Shown in pieces: positions 1 to 8,663 of a stretch of 64,000 nt of DNA (positions are counted from its first letter, which is position 1; every line of letters starts with the position of its first letter). Where the stretch lies: positions 2,052,001 through 2,116,000 of the forward strand of contig NZ_CP088020.1 of assembly GCF_021049245.1 (NCBI RefSeq), written 5' to 3'. A program made the position numbers and the translations under genes. Origin of the DNA: Radiobacillus kanasensis (GTDB taxonomy: Bacteria; Bacillota; Bacilli; Bacillales; Amphibacillaceae). The notes beneath the pieces are model-generated. The model ran no database searches and was not told the origin of the DNA. It was given only the letters and a program-made list of their open reading frames with translations.

Positions 1-489
1 TTGTAAAAGCCTCTTACTATACGCCTCCGACATGTCAGGAAATCTCGGTCCTAGCTCTTCCTCATTCTTCCCAATAAGTGGATTTGTTCCGAAGTTATTA
101 ATATGATCTTCAATTAACATTAAATGACCAGGCTTAAAGGACTCATTAATACCACCAGCCGCATTCGTAACGATTATTTGTTCAACACCTAAGGCTTTCA
201 TCACTCGAATAGGAAAGGTTACTTGTTCCATTTGATAGCCTTCATAAAAATGGAATCTTCCTTGCATCGCTACAACAAGCTGACCTTCAAGTGTTCCAAT
301 AACTAATTGCCCTTTATGCCCAGATACTGTTGAAACAGGAAAATGCGGAATGTCTTGATAAGGGATAGCTATTGGATTTTCAATATCTTCTGCTAAGACA
401 CCTAACCCTGAACCGAGAATAAGTCCAATCTTCGGTGCTTGATCTACTTGTTTTAAAATATAATCTTTTGCTTCTACTGCGTTCGTCAT
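1..489 (-). CDS. punA: purine nucleoside phosphorylase, 3' end missing
   Basis: Phosphorolysis of purine nucleosides to free base and (deoxy)ribose-1-phosphate in cytoplasmic purine salvage. The visible 163 residues include the phosphate-binding start LILGSGLG near residue 23, the SGHKG motif near 58, and VTNAAGGIN followed by [11 protein letters not shown], all typical of the trimeric PNP family. The window edge removes the C-terminal ~100 residues. The ATG at 489 follows GGGGGA at a good distance. It lies 13 bp behind deoB on the same strand, the usual drm-pupG pairing: the ribose-1-phosphate it releases is the substrate of DeoB. Confidence 0.93.
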   Translation of the reverse strand, partial: MTNAVEAKDYILKQVDQAPKIGLILGSGLGVLAEDIENPIAIPYQDIPHFPVSTVSGHKGQLVIGTLEGQLVVAMQGRFHFYEGYQMEQVTFPIRVMKALGVEQIIVTNAAGGINESFKPGHLMLIEDHINNFGTNPLIGKNEEELGPRFPDMSEAYSKRLLQ

Positions 490-502
490 ATTACCGTTCC
501 CC

Positions 503-1678
503 CTATTTTAATTCGTCTAAAAAGCTTACACCGTGTTCTGGTTTTTTAATTTGGAAGTTATCTGCAATGGTAGCCCCAATATCAGCAAACGTTTGGCGAA
601 TCGGAAGTTCTTTTCCACCTTCGAGACCTTTCGAATACACGAGTAAAGGAACATATTCTCTCGTATGGTCCGTTCCGTGATGGACAGGATCATTTCCGTG
701 ATCTGCAGTAATAATCAACAAATCATCTTCCTTTAAATTCTCTAGAACTTCCGGAAGCTGTTTATCAAACGCTTCCAAAGCATCTCCGTATCCTTGTGGG
801 TCTCGTCTATGTCCATACTTGGCATCAAAATCAACGAGATTTAAAAAACTAATACCTTGAAAGTCTTCTTTTGTCGTGTTCACGATTTGAACCATACCAT
901 CGTCATTATCTTTCGTGCGAATGGATTTTGTAACCCCTTCTCCATCATAAATGTCAGAAATCTTTCCAATAGCAATCACATCAAGGTTTTCATCTTTTAG
1001 CTCATTCATGACCGTACGACCAAATGGCTTAAGAGCATAATCATGTCGATTAGATGTACGTTCAAATGCACCAGGGACTCCTATAAATGGTCTCGCAATC
1101 ACTCGACCTACCATATATTTTTCATCTAACGTCAACTCGCGAGCTATTTCACAAATTTTATACTGCTCTTCAATTGGAATAATCTCTTCATGGGCTGCGA
1201 TTTGTAAAACGGAATCCGCCGAAGTGTACACAATAAGTGCACCTGTTTCCATATGCTCTTTTCCTAGTTCTTTAATTATCTCAGTTCCAGAAGCTGGTTT
1301 ATTTCCAATAATTTTTCGACCAGTCTTCTCTTCTAAATCTTGCAAGAGCTCTTCTGGGAATCCATCTGGGAATGTTCGAAACGGTTGATCAATTCGTAAA
1401 CCCATGATTTCCCAGTGACCAGTCATTGTATCCTTTCCATTTGAAGCCTCCTGCATTTTCGTATATGATGCCATCGGTTTATCGGCCTTGGGGATTCCTT
1501 TGATTTCTCGAATGTTACTTAGACCAAGTCTTGCCATCGTAGGCATTGTTAACCCCTGCATATGCTCAGCGATATGTCCAAGTGTATCTGAACCAATATC
1601 ATTAAAAGCTTCAGCATCCGGTGCTTCTCCAATTCCTACCGAGTCCATAACAATAACAAATATTCTTTTGAATGACAT
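503..1678 (-). CDS. deoB: phosphopentomutase
   Basis: Converts (deoxy)ribose-1-phosphate to the 5-phosphate, linking nucleoside breakdown to the pentose phosphate pathway. The 391-aa length matches the family. The N-terminal metal-site motif [12 protein letters not shown] (residues ~11-22), KDTMTGHWE (~83-91) and the C-terminal metal ligands in ITADHGNDP and [11 protein letters not shown] place it in the alkaline-phosphatase-superfamily mutases. The ATG at 1678 is preceded by GGAGGATAC. It is followed at 13 bp by punA, with which it probably forms a salvage operon. Confidence 0.95.
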   Translation of the reverse strand: MSFKRIFVIVMDSVGIGEAPDAEAFNDIGSDTLGHIAEHMQGLTMPTMARLGLSNIREIKGIPKADKPMASYTKMQEASNGKDTMTGHWEIMGLRIDQPFRTFPDGFPEELLQDLEEKTGRKIIGNKPASGTEIIKELGKEHMETGALIVYTSADSVLQIAAHEEIIPIEEQYKICEIARELTLDEKYMVGRVIARPFIGVPGAFERTSNRHDYALKPFGRTVMNELKDENLDVIAIGKISDIYDGEGVTKSIRTKDNDDGMVQIVNTTKEDFQGISFLNLVDFDAKYGHRRDPQGYGDALEAFDKQLPEVLENLKEDDLLIITADHGNDPVHHGTDHTREYVPLLVYSKGLEGGKELPIRQTFADIGATIADNFQIKKPEHGVSFLDELK

Positions 1679-1787
1679 ACGTGTATCCTCCTATGTACGT
1701 TCTTTTCTTACTTTTCCAATCTTTCTATATAATATCACAAAATTAACGTTGTATGATGTCAGACCTCTTAAAAGAGGTATCACCCAT

Positions 1788-2675
1788 TTATGCTCTTGGG
1801 TGATATGTTTTATAAATATCCTTTATTCTTGCCTTTGATACATGTGTATAAATTTGTGTCGTCGAAATATCTGCATGGCCAAGCATCTCTTGAACAGATC
1901 TTAGGTCTGCGCCATTTTCTAGCAAGTGTGTTGCAAAGGAATGCCGCAATGTATGCGGAGTAATTTCTTTTTTTATACCTGCATCTCTAGCAATTCCCTT
2001 TAATATTTTCCAAAAGCCTTGTCTAGTTAAAGGCCTACCATGCTGATTTACAAACAATGCATCAGTTCTCGTTTTCTTTACAAGTTGAGATCGACTTGAT
2101 GTGATATAACGATCTACTGATTCCTGAGCAATTTCCCCTAACGGGACAATCCGCTCTTTCGATCCTTTTCCGAATGTACGAACGAACCCCATCGTTAAAT
2201 GTAAATCACTCACCTTCAAGGAAATAAGTTCTGATACTCGCAAACCCGTCGCATAAAGCATTTCTAGCATCGCTTTGTTCCGTATCGCAAGAGGATGATT
2301 TTCTTCGATGGTTAGTAACATCTCCACCTCTTTGGAGGAGAGCACTTTCGGTAATTTACGTTCCTTCTTCGGCGTTTCTATATGTAAGCTAGGATCGGTT
2401 GGTGCTTGGTACTCTCGAACTAGAAATTGGTGAAAAAGTCTAATCGACGATAATGCCCTTGCAATCGTTGCAGAAGACTTCCCTTCATCATGTAACTTAT
2501 ACATATATTGGGTGATATGCGATCGAGACACCTTATTCCAGTCATCTAATTGACCATGGTCCTTTAAATAGAGCTGGTAAGCTTCTAAATCTCTTCGATA
2601 GGATAACAATGTGTTATGGGAAAGCCCTCTTTCAATCTTTAAGTAATGAAAAAATTCGTCCAGCTCATGCTTCAT
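1788..2675 (-). CDS. xerD: site-specific tyrosine recombinase XerD
   Basis: Tyrosine recombinase that resolves chromosome dimers at dif with XerC. It is 295 aa, with an N-terminal SAM-like core-binding domain (residues ~1-90) and a C-terminal catalytic domain. Catalytic residues are visible: Arg in [12 protein letters not shown] (~145-156), [12 protein letters not shown] (~240-251), GH in the QEMLGHADI segment, and the nucleophile Tyr in TTQIYTHV near residue 277. Its start follows GGGGAGTAGGAAC, 4 bp after yqzK ends. The fur-yqzK-xerD(ripX)-drm order is that of Bacillus. A short inverted repeat spans the stop codon. Confidence 0.95.
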   Translation of the reverse strand: MKHELDEFFHYLKIERGLSHNTLLSYRRDLEAYQLYLKDHGQLDDWNKVSRSHITQYMYKLHDEGKSSATIARALSSIRLFHQFLVREYQAPTDPSLHIETPKKERKLPKVLSSKEVEMLLTIEENHPLAIRNKAMLEMLYATGLRVSELISLKVSDLHLTMGFVRTFGKGSKERIVPLGEIAQESVDRYITSSRSQLVKKTRTDALFVNQHGRPLTRQGFWKILKGIARDAGIKKEITPHTLRHSFATHLLENGADLRSVQEMLGHADISTTQIYTHVSKARIKDIYKTYHPRA

Positions 2676-2679
2676 GTTC

Positions 2680-2898
2680 CTACTCCCCTAATCGGAAAAA
2701 TAACGATAGTCGATCCACCCATGATTGATCCTGCTGCTCAAACACTTTTACAGCCTTTCCTTCTGGAGGATCGTATTTATGATAATTTTCATATTCCGCA
2801 TGTATAGCTCTTAATCCAAAATAGAATAGCATCGTACAAATCGTAAATATAACAAATATTTTAAACGAATCTCGAACGAGTGAAATAACCGACTTCAT
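2680..2898 (-). CDS. yqzK: YqzK-like small membrane protein
   Basis: A 72-aa protein with one predicted transmembrane segment ([19 protein letters not shown], about residues 11-29), followed by a charged, tyrosine-rich stretch. It matches in size, topology and position (between fur and xerD) the YqzK proteins of Bacillaceae, whose function is not known. I chose the ATG at 2898 because AAAAGGGGAG lies at the right spacing. A longer reading to 3015 would run into the intergenic repeat at 2924-3068 and has no better ribosome site. Confidence 0.75.
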   Translation of the reverse strand: MKSVISLVRDSFKIFVIFTICTMLFYFGLRAIHAEYENYHKYDPPEGKAVKVFEQQDQSWVDRLSLFFRLGE

Positions 2899-2923
2899 AG
2901 ACAAAAACTCCCCTTTTAGTACG

Positions 2924-3068
2924 TGTTCAAAAAGGAGGATGGCCACTTCTGCGAGATAACCACTTTGCTGCCTTGCGCCGAGGAATTTATCTCCATTGAA
3001 AGAACAGGAAGACACAGGTGCATAAACTACTCTAAGAAGGAAGCGATTTTACCCGGGCTTTTTGAACA
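2924..3068. repeat. intergenic repeat with 11-bp terminal inverted repeats
   Basis: The segment begins TGTTCAAAAAG (2924-2934) and ends with the exact reverse complement CTTTTTGAACA (3058-3068), enclosing ~120 bp without a credible gene. Elements bounded by TTCAAAAA-type ends recur in Bacillaceae intergenic regions. That statement is from memory and copy number cannot be tested here, since only one copy is in the window. With the fur terminator it fills the 341-bp gap between yqzK and fur; 3069-3203 holds nothing else I can name. Confidence 0.5.
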
Positions 3069-3203
3069 TCCCTAATAGTATGGACAAGAATATCTATTAT
3101 CAAGATATGCCTAAGGAAGCTTAAAATATACGTCTATATACATAAAGGTAACGGAAATTTAAACGTTTGTAAATTATTTCATGATGGTTCATTTTGCAAA
3201 ATA

Positions 3204-3228
3204 AAAAGAACCTGGTTTTCCAAGTTCC
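3204..3228 (-). terminator. fur terminator
   Basis: On the minus strand GAACTTGG, a four-A loop and CCAGGTTC form a stem with one mismatch, followed by TTTTTATTTT. It starts 12 bp after the fur stop codon. Confidence 0.7.
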
Positions 3229-3240
3229 TCAGCAAAATTG

Positions 3241-3702
3241 TTATTCAGATTCTTCTTCCTTATCTTTATCATGACATTTTCTACATATTCCGTGAAAGGT
3301 TAGTCGGTGGTCCTTTACAAGAAAGCCCCATTCTTTCTGAACGATTTTTTCTACGTCCTCCAATAAATCTTCCACAATTTCCTCAACAGAGCCACATTCC
3401 ATACAAACGAGATGATGATGGAAGTGAGCAGCCCCTTCTTTTCGTAAATCATAGCGTGAAACCCCATCACCAAAATTAATCTTATCCACGATTTTCAATT
3501 CAGACAATAATTCCAGTGTACGATATACCGTAGCGAGACCAATTTCCGGTGCTTTTTCTTTCACAAGTAGGTAAACATCTTCGGCACTAAGATGGTCTTC
3601 TTCCCGTTCCAACAGAACACGAACCGTCGCCTCTCGTTGTGGGGTTAATTTATAGCTTTGTGCGTGAAGCTGCTTTTTTATCCGATCAATCCTATGTTCC
3701 AT
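3241..3702 (-). CDS. fur: Fur-family ferric uptake regulator
   Basis: Iron-responsive DNA-binding repressor, 153 aa. The N-terminal winged helix contains LTPQREATVRVLLE (~19-32) and GLATVYRTLELLSEL (~54-68, recognition helix). The C-terminal dimerisation domain carries the HFHHHLVCMECGSVEEI metal region (~92-108) and a second CxxC (CRKC) near the C-terminus, so both structural-zinc cysteine pairs are present. I use the ATG at 3702, preceded by GGAGGG at 8 bp; a longer N-terminal reading has no ribosome site. Position next to yqzK/xerD and spoIIM supports Fur rather than Zur. PerR is less likely by position but has the same fold. Confidence 0.9.
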   Translation of the reverse strand: MEHRIDRIKKQLHAQSYKLTPQREATVRVLLEREEDHLSAEDVYLLVKEKAPEIGLATVYRTLELLSELKIVDKINFGDGVSRYDLRKEGAAHFHHHLVCMECGSVEEIVEDLLEDVEKIVQKEWGFLVKDHRLTFHGICRKCHDKDKEEESE

Positions 3703-3733
3703 ATGTCCGGTCCCTCCTACTAACTCCAATCTT

Positions 3734-3762
3734 ATTATAAGCAGACGAGGAACCACTGTCAA
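3734..3762 (-). promoter_or_regulatory. consensus sigma-A promoter of fur
   Basis: Minus strand TTGACA (3762-3757), a 17-bp spacer and TATAAT (3739-3734): a perfect -35/-10 match placed 32 bp before the fur start. So strong a core promoter implies control by a repressor. Confidence 0.85.
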
Positions 3763-3763
3763 A

Positions 3764-3801
3764 GTAAAATTATTATAAACTGTAATTTATAATCATTATT
3801 A
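3764..3801. promoter_or_regulatory. two PerR-box-like operators upstream of fur
   Basis: Site 1 (3787-3801) reads TTATAATCATTATTA, matching 13 of 14 defined positions of the PerR box TTATAATNATTATAA. It matches the Fur box 7-1-7 core at 12 of 14. Site 2 (3764-3778, minus strand TTATAATAATTTTAC) matches 12 of 14 and abuts the -35 hexamer. In B. subtilis fur is repressed by PerR, so these sites fit a peroxide-linked control of fur. Which regulator binds is inference. Confidence 0.65.
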
Positions 3802-3808
3802 TTTAATA

Positions 3809-4450
3809 TTAACTATCGTATATCCATTTAATCACAAGCTGCATTGCTTCATTGGCAACAAACGATTCAATTAAGGACGCCACACCGACTACTGCTAAGA
3901 GCGCTACAAAGAACGTTCCATATCTCATAAATAGAGGTAGTAAAGGCTGGTGTAGTTTTCTTGAAAAAAGTTTCCGTAATAGATTAATGGAAAAGATCAT
4001 CGCTAAGCTTCCTGCAATTAAATAAGCTGGTATGATTAACAGATTTTGAGGAGCAATAGAAGCTGTTGCTAATAACAATCCTTGCCAGCCCATTTGATTT
4101 ACAAAAAAACCGACAGAGAATCCAACCACAATCCCCTTTATAAACAGCAAAATCCAAATGATTGGCATCCCAATAACAGATAAACCGAGAACAAAAAGCA
4201 AAAGTAAGTATTTTATATGATAAAACAAACTACTAACAAATATATCTTTATTGTTTACATCAGGACCTTCTAGCATTTTTCCGAAGAAACGGTCCAAATA
4301 GAAAAACAAATCTTGTTTTTGAACGAAATTCATACTATTAACAATCACAGCACCAAAAATGATACCGATTAAAAATAGTATAATCATGAATAAGTACACT
4401 GCGGCATGGTCTTTTATATGATCTGTAGGTATGTAACGTTTTTTGTACAC
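3809..4450 (-). CDS. spoIIM: stage II sporulation protein M
   Basis: Polytopic membrane protein (213 aa) of the SpoIID-SpoIIM-SpoIIP machine, which thins septal peptidoglycan and drives engulfment in the mother cell. About five hydrophobic segments are visible, starting at residues ~18-40 and ~80-105, with the family-typical SVGFFVNQMGWQGL near the middle. The start is GTG at 4450, behind GGGGGATAC. It sits between yqxK and fur as in B. subtilis. A weak sigma-E-like promoter lies upstream, consistent with mother-cell expression. Confidence 0.92.
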   Translation of the reverse strand: MYKKRYIPTDHIKDHAAVYLFMIILFLIGIIFGAVIVNSMNFVQKQDLFFYLDRFFGKMLEGPDVNNKDIFVSSLFYHIKYLLLLFVLGLSVIGMPIIWILLFIKGIVVGFSVGFFVNQMGWQGLLLATASIAPQNLLIIPAYLIAGSLAMIFSINLLRKLFSRKLHQPLLPLFMRYGTFFVALLAVVGVASLIESFVANEAMQLVIKWIYDS

Positions 4451-4472
4451 GTGTATCCCCCATTCTGCTTCG

Positions 4473-4501
4473 ATTATGGCTTGTTACTAGAAATCTATGA
4501 G
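4473..4501 (-). promoter_or_regulatory. possible weak sigma-E promoter of spoIIM
   Basis: On the minus strand TCATAGA, about 15 bp, and CATAATCG precede spoIIM. This only partly matches the sigma-E pattern (-35 KMATATT, -10 CATACANT). spoIIM is sigma-E dependent in B. subtilis, which is the main reason to list it. Confidence 0.3.
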
Positions 4502-4605
4502 GGATTCACAAAAAATAGACCAGAAAATATAGAAATAAGAAATAAATTTGTGTTGTAAAAGGTCCAATTTAACGCAAAAGTTCAAACGATTTTCACCGGC
4601 TTTTG

Positions 4606-5760
4606 CTATAGATTTACCTTCCCATATATTCCGCCACCACCGGCACGTATGGATAGCTTACCGCTTCTCATTTTCATAATGGCATCGACAATTTTAGAAG
4701 AGACAACCTTTTGCAATTCCTCCTCTTTAACTCTATGAAGAATATTCATTTCCGTTCCAAATTGTTGTAGGAGCTTCTCAAGTGTTTTCTTTCCTAGTGT
4801 CGGGATATATTCTAAAGGGACTTGGTAGAGATAGTCTGGTCTTTCTGGGAACTCTTTCGCTGTCGCCAGTTCCTGAATTCGATCCGACACGCCTCTAATG
4901 ATTTTCGTTCCTCCACAGGAACAGTCACCCTGCTCTGTTGTTTCCTTGAAACAAGTTGCACACACCGTTTTATGATATTTTCCTAGTAACGGATTCAATC
5001 CATAGTTTTCTTGTACCACTCTACCTTTCACTTGATGTAAGGCCCATTCTAATTCCGTAAATGAGGGATGATCCAGAGTTAGTTTTTGATATTCTCTCGC
5101 AATTTTGGCAAGCGAGTGAGCATCTGAGTTTGAAACATAAGTATAACGATGCAATTCCGCAATGGAATCGGCCATTTTCGTATCTGCACTTAATCCAAGC
5201 TCTATAGCATCTATTAAATCCGGATCCAAGACTTCTGAAAGGGAAGCTCGTACCCCTTTTCCAAACAGACTCTTAAAAGGTGTAAACACGTGCGCTGGTA
5301 TGAACAAGCCACCTAGCGCTTTGACTTCATATTGAAATTCCTTGGCGGTACCATAAAATCTTTGAGAACTAAGGTGAATGTTCGTTATCCTTTCCGATAA
5401 CCACTTAGAAAACCTCTCCATTTCTTTCAGGGTCGGAAGAAAGGCTAAAACGTGGATTGGTCCTTTACAATTCTCATCATAGATTTCAATCTCCGAGCCA
5501 AGGATGAGTGTAACTTCTTCAAACTGAATGCCACCATCTTGTTTTTCATAGGCAATGCCTTTAGAGATCAGGTCCTCTACTTCAGCTAGAACTTCTGGGG
5601 AGTGACAATCTATCACGCCAATCATATCTAAGCCCTTGTTCCGACTCGCTTCCTTTAAAACGTTCGTGAGAGTAAGTGTCTTAGAACCAGTAATTTTGAC
5701 GGGTTTTCCATGCCAATTTCTTCCGATATGAATATGAAGGTCGGCAAAAAAGGAATTCAT
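4606..5760 (-). CDS. yqxK: PHP-domain endonuclease Q-like / YqxK family protein
   Basis: A 384-aa protein with an N-terminal PHP metallophosphoesterase-like fold: FFADLHIHIG (residues ~3-12), DMIGVIDCHSP (~46-56), GSEIEIYDENCKGPIHVLAF (~89-108) and SNSDAHSLAKIAREY (~210-224) supply His/Asp metal ligands. A CxxC...CxC zinc-binding region (CATCFKET...GDCSCGG) is at ~266-281. The C-terminus resembles a helix-hairpin-helix (IPTLGKKTLEKLL). PHP-plus-HhH proteins of this type are related to endonuclease Q and UvrD-linked families, so a DNA-repair nuclease is plausible but not shown. The start ATG overlaps the nudF stop (ATGA) and has AAAGG 9 bp upstream. Confidence 0.8.
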   Translation of the reverse strand: MNSFFADLHIHIGRNWHGKPVKITGSKTLTLTNVLKEASRNKGLDMIGVIDCHSPEVLAEVEDLISKGIAYEKQDGGIQFEEVTLILGSEIEIYDENCKGPIHVLAFLPTLKEMERFSKWLSERITNIHLSSQRFYGTAKEFQYEVKALGGLFIPAHVFTPFKSLFGKGVRASLSEVLDPDLIDAIELGLSADTKMADSIAELHRYTYVSNSDAHSLAKIAREYQKLTLDHPSFTELEWALHQVKGRVVQENYGLNPLLGKYHKTVCATCFKETTEQGDCSCGGTKIIRGVSDRIQELATAKEFPERPDYLYQVPLEYIPTLGKKTLEKLLQQFGTEMNILHRVKEEELQKVVSSKIVDAIMKMRSGKLSIRAGGGGIYGKVNL

Positions 5761-6305
5761 TTCATCCATCCTTTAGCTTTTAGATATTGAATCGCATAGG
5801 ACGTTTTTGCGTCTTGAATTTTTTGTTCTTTCTCCAACTGCTCTGCTTCCTCTTGAGTACATTCGATGAGTTCCACAAATTCATCATCATCCAAGTCTTT
5901 CTTTTCTTCTAATGGACGCAAATCACGAGCTGCGTATATATATATAAGTTCATCTGCAAAACCAGGGGACGTATAAAAAGAAGTTACAAACTCTAATCTA
6001 TCTGACGTATAACCAGTCTCTTCTTCTAACTCTCGTCTAGCGCATGTTTCTGGTTGTTCTCCTGGTTCTAGCTTTCCTGCCGGAATCTCAATAATGCTTT
6101 TTTCAAGCGGCTTACGGTACTGTTCCACGAGAACCAATCTTTTATCTTTTGTAAGAGCAATCACGGCAACAGCACCAGGATGCTTGACGATCTCTCTTTT
6201 TGACGTCTTACCATCAGGAAGCTCCACCTCATCTACTTGTAAATCAATAACCTTCCCTTTAAATATGGATGTTGTATGTATCGTTCTTTCTTCAAACTTT
6301 TTCAT
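5757..6305 (-). CDS. nudF: ADP-ribose pyrophosphatase (Nudix)
   Basis: Hydrolyses ADP-ribose to AMP and ribose-5-phosphate. In this 182-aa protein the Nudix box is visible as AGKLEPGEQ...RRELEEETGY (~80-102). KRKIVKHPGAVAVIAL-like residues precede it (VKHPGAVAVIAL, ~40-51). The start at 6305 follows GGAGGAAGTAAA. A longer reading to 6338 lacks a ribosome site. Translationally coupled to yqxK by a 4-bp overlap, and divergent from the aldo/keto reductase gene. Confidence 0.92.
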   Translation of the reverse strand: MKKFEERTIHTTSIFKGKVIDLQVDEVELPDGKTSKREIVKHPGAVAVIALTKDKRLVLVEQYRKPLEKSIIEIPAGKLEPGEQPETCARRELEEETGYTSDRLEFVTSFYTSPGFADELIYIYAARDLRPLEEKKDLDDDEFVELIECTQEEAEQLEKEQKIQDAKTSYAIQYLKAKGWMK

Positions 6306-6374
6306 TTTACTTCCTCCTGTTCCTACTAGGTTACCCATGTAATCTTAACATAGCCACCTAGGAAAACAGATATG

Positions 6375-6403
6375 TTGTGATTCAGATAAAATCTTTTTAC
6401 AAT
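6375..6403 (+). promoter_or_regulatory. sigma-A promoter of yqkF
   Basis: TTGTGA (6375-6380), a 17-bp spacer and TACAAT (6398-6403), 29 bp before the ATG at 6433. Confidence 0.7.
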
Positions 6404-6432
6404 AAGAGTAAAACGTAGGAAAGGAGCTAACT

Positions 6433-7338
6433 ATGAAGAAAAACCGATTAGGAACTTCTGATTTATATGTCTCCGAATTGGCATTAGGATGTATGACTTT
6501 AGGGACGGATGAGCGAAATGCCAAATGGATTATAGACGAGGCACTTGATCAAGGCATTAACTACTTAGATACAGCAGATTTGTATGATCAAGGGCTAAAT
6601 GAAGAAATAGTAGGAAAAGCACTGAAAGGTAGACGGGATAGTATCATCTTAGCTACAAAGGTGGGTAATCATTTAAAAGAAGATGGTTCTTGGTATTGGG
6701 ATCCCTCCAAAGGATACATAAAGGAACAAGTAAAGGAGAGCCTTCGTAGGCTCGGAACAGACTATATAGATCTCTATCAATTACATGGAGGAACGATAGA
6801 CGATCCAATTGACGATACGATAGAAGCGTTCGAAGAGCTTACGAAAGAAGGAGTAGTCCGTTATTATGGAATTTCCTCCATTCGCCCAAATGTCATTCGC
6901 ACTTATGTAGAAAAGTCAAATATCGTAAGTGTTATGATGCAGTACAGTTTATTGGATCGTCGTCCAGAAGAAGAAATTCTAGATCTTCTCCATGAACATT
7001 CGATCAGCGTAGTGGCAAGAGGTCCAATGGGAAAAGGGATGTTGTCAAATGACGGAATGTCCATCGTTCAAAAGAAGGGGCAGAAAGGGTATTTAGACTA
7101 TACTTATTCCGAGCTAGCCCAAATCGCTGAACAGCTGCAAAACTTTGATCAGTCCGTTTCATCACTAGCCCTCCATTATGTATTGAATCATCCAACGGTA
7201 GCAAGTGCTGTATTCGGGGCAAGCTCCATTGAACAATTACGTGAAAATTTAGCTTACCAAGAGAAAAATATTTCTGAAGAAAACTATAACCAGTTACAAC
7301 AAATTACGAAACCCATTACTTATCAACAGCATCGCTGA
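6433..7338 (+). CDS. yqkF: aldo/keto reductase, YqkF-like
   Basis: NADPH-dependent reductase of the AKR superfamily, 301 aa, TIM barrel. The catalytic tetrad can be read as Asp in LDTADLYDQG (~48-57) with its Tyr, Lys in ILATKVGNH (~76-84) and His in LYQLHGG (~117-123). The C-terminal cofactor-phosphate loop is VFGASSIEQLRENL (~262-275). The ATG follows AGGAAAGGAG. The natural substrate cannot be told from sequence. It is the first gene to the right of the divergent nudF promoter region and is followed by a long repeat. Confidence 0.88.
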   Translation: MKKNRLGTSDLYVSELALGCMTLGTDERNAKWIIDEALDQGINYLDTADLYDQGLNEEIVGKALKGRRDSIILATKVGNHLKEDGSWYWDPSKGYIKEQVKESLRRLGTDYIDLYQLHGGTIDDPIDDTIEAFEELTKEGVVRYYGISSIRPNVIRTYVEKSNIVSVMMQYSLLDRRPEEEILDLLHEHSISVVARGPMGKGMLSNDGMSIVQKKGQKGYLDYTYSELAQIAEQLQNFDQSVSSLALHYVLNHPTVASAVFGASSIEQLRENLAYQEKNISEENYNQLQQITKPITYQQHR

Positions 7339-7343
7339 ACAAA

Positions 7344-8098
7344 AGAAGCTGGGAAAAAACCATAACTTCCCACTCTAAAAAGGAACGTTTACAGGATAAG
7401 AAACTTAGAATGTTAAATTTCAATGGGGAATTTTCATTCGCATTTGATAGAAAATGCGACATAACTCTAATTAAAAATTTATTGAAAGAATAATGAAGTG
7501 AAGCTTGATGCCGCGCTTCGGCAGAATACTCCGCTTTCCGCGGGCACGGCCTCAGCTTCCTCAGAAGAAAACCACTTCCTTGAAAAAGAAACCCGCTTTT
7601 TCTGCGTGCGATGTCTATTCTAAGAAGCTTTCCTTTTCCTGCGGGATCTTCGGACTCGTGCTGTTCCCGCAGGAGTCTCCGCATTCTGCCTACGCTTGTA
7701 GGTGTTTTCTAATATAGTAGGTTATTAAACCTATAAAATGAATAGACCAAGAAACACCTCTGACTTGAAAAGAACTCCTTACTAAGCTGCGGAAAAATGC
7801 CAGACTCCTGTGGGAAAGGAACAGTTGAAGACCCCACAGTGAGCGTTCTTTGCGAGCGAGGAGGCTGAGGCGTTCCCCACGGAAAGCGAGTATTTTTCCG
7901 CAGCGCCGCATTAGCAGTCAACTTGATAAAGTATATACTAGTTCTTATTTCGTTACGTCGCAATCTATATCAAATTAGTAACACTATTTACAAAAACACC
8001 ATAAAAGAAAAATCCGAACTGATTCGAATTCTACTGAAAGAATTTCGAACCATAGTTCGGATTTTATTAGGATTAAAACACTTTGTCCATGCCTCTTC
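7344..8098 (+). repeat. modular hairpin repeat, copy A
   Basis: Fills the gap between yqkF and yqkE. It contains three nested inverted structures: hairpin 1 with arms GCAGAATACTCCGC (from 7521) and ATTCTGC (to 7689); hairpin 2 with arms GCTGCGGAAAAAT (from 7786) and ATTTTTCCGCAGC (to 7904); and hairpin 3 with AATCCGAACT (8011-8020) and AGTTCGGATT (8054-8063). Related copies in the same orientation lie at 30808-31400 and 58238-59111. Open frames within it lack ribosome sites and are by-products of the palindromes. Confidence 0.85.
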
Positions 8099-8327
8099 AT
8101 TTATAGTTTTGCCAATCCTGATCACTTTCTTCAAATAACTCTGCAAAACTTTTATTCGCTTCTTTTCGTCTTTTTTCTTCTAAACGTTGTTGCCTTGCTT
8201 TCTCTTTATTCGATTCTTCTTGTTCCGAAAGCTCCTTTTTCCTCTGTTGCAATTTTTGGAGCATGTCGGCATCCAAGGTATCCTTCAACGATAGATTATT
8301 TGAATCCTCTTGCTTGTTTCTTGCCAC
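8097..8327 (-). CDS. yqkE: YqkE-like DUF3886 protein
   Basis: A 76-aa, extremely charged, probably coiled-coil protein. The middle (residues ~20-58) is a run of Lys/Glu/Gln/Arg heptads such as KKELSEQEESNKEKARQQR, followed by a C-terminal FAELFEESDQDWQNYK motif characteristic of the YqkE family. Function is unknown. The start is GTG at 8327, sharing one base with the yqkB stop (TAGTG), with GGAGG ~10 bp upstream inside yqkB. The overlap implies co-translation with the Fe-S-type protein upstream. Confidence 0.75.
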   Translation of the reverse strand: MARNKQEDSNNLSLKDTLDADMLQKLQQRKKELSEQEESNKEKARQQRLEEKRRKEANKSFAELFEESDQDWQNYK

Positions 8328-8656
8328 TACATGTCAACCTCCGTTAAAAGAGAGCTTTCAGGAATAAATCCATTCAGCATTCCGTTTGGACTACTTAGTC
8401 GAAAACGATTATCTCCAAAATCTAACGTCATACTTTCTTCTAGAAATACGGATTGCTGGCGATGTACAAAAACGGGAATGCCTTCACATTCTATCGGTTG
8501 TAAATGCTCTCCATTTACTTTTGTAAGTCTTAGTGCAGGAACACCATTCACCCCACAGCCACAATCTTCTGTATCGTAGAAAATAAAGAGCACTTGATCA
8601 TTTTCGCGATTAGAATTTATTCGGTTTAAAGCGGCTTCCGTTATGGTTAATTTCAT
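8327..8656 (-). CDS. yqkB: YqkB-like HesB/IscA-fold protein
   Basis: A 109-aa member of the iron-sulfur biogenesis (HesB-like) domain family, Gram-positive YqkB subgroup. It has a short hydrophobic strand pattern (MKLTITEAALNRI) and one CGCG cysteine cluster in DTEDCGCGVNGVPALRL (~28-44). It lacks the C-terminal CxC of true A-type Fe-S carriers, so a role as Fe-S scaffold is doubtful. The ATG at 8656 starts a two-gene unit with yqkE, directly downstream of yqjQ. Confidence 0.8.
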   Translation of the reverse strand: MKLTITEAALNRINSNRENDQVLFIFYDTEDCGCGVNGVPALRLTKVNGEHLQPIECEGIPVFVHRQQSVFLEESMTLDFGDNRFRLSSPNGMLNGFIPESSLLTEVDM

Positions 8657-8663
8657 GTTATCC

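Noticed and set aside
1757..1805. Terminator after xerD
   Set aside because: Inverted repeats exist around the stop codon, but there is no proper T tract and the stem overlaps coding sequence, so I did not list it.
7316..8138. Several open frames of 70-122 codons on both strands in repeat copy A
   Set aside because: They lie on palindromic arms, lack ribosome sites, and equivalent frames recur in the other copies with frame-disrupting differences.
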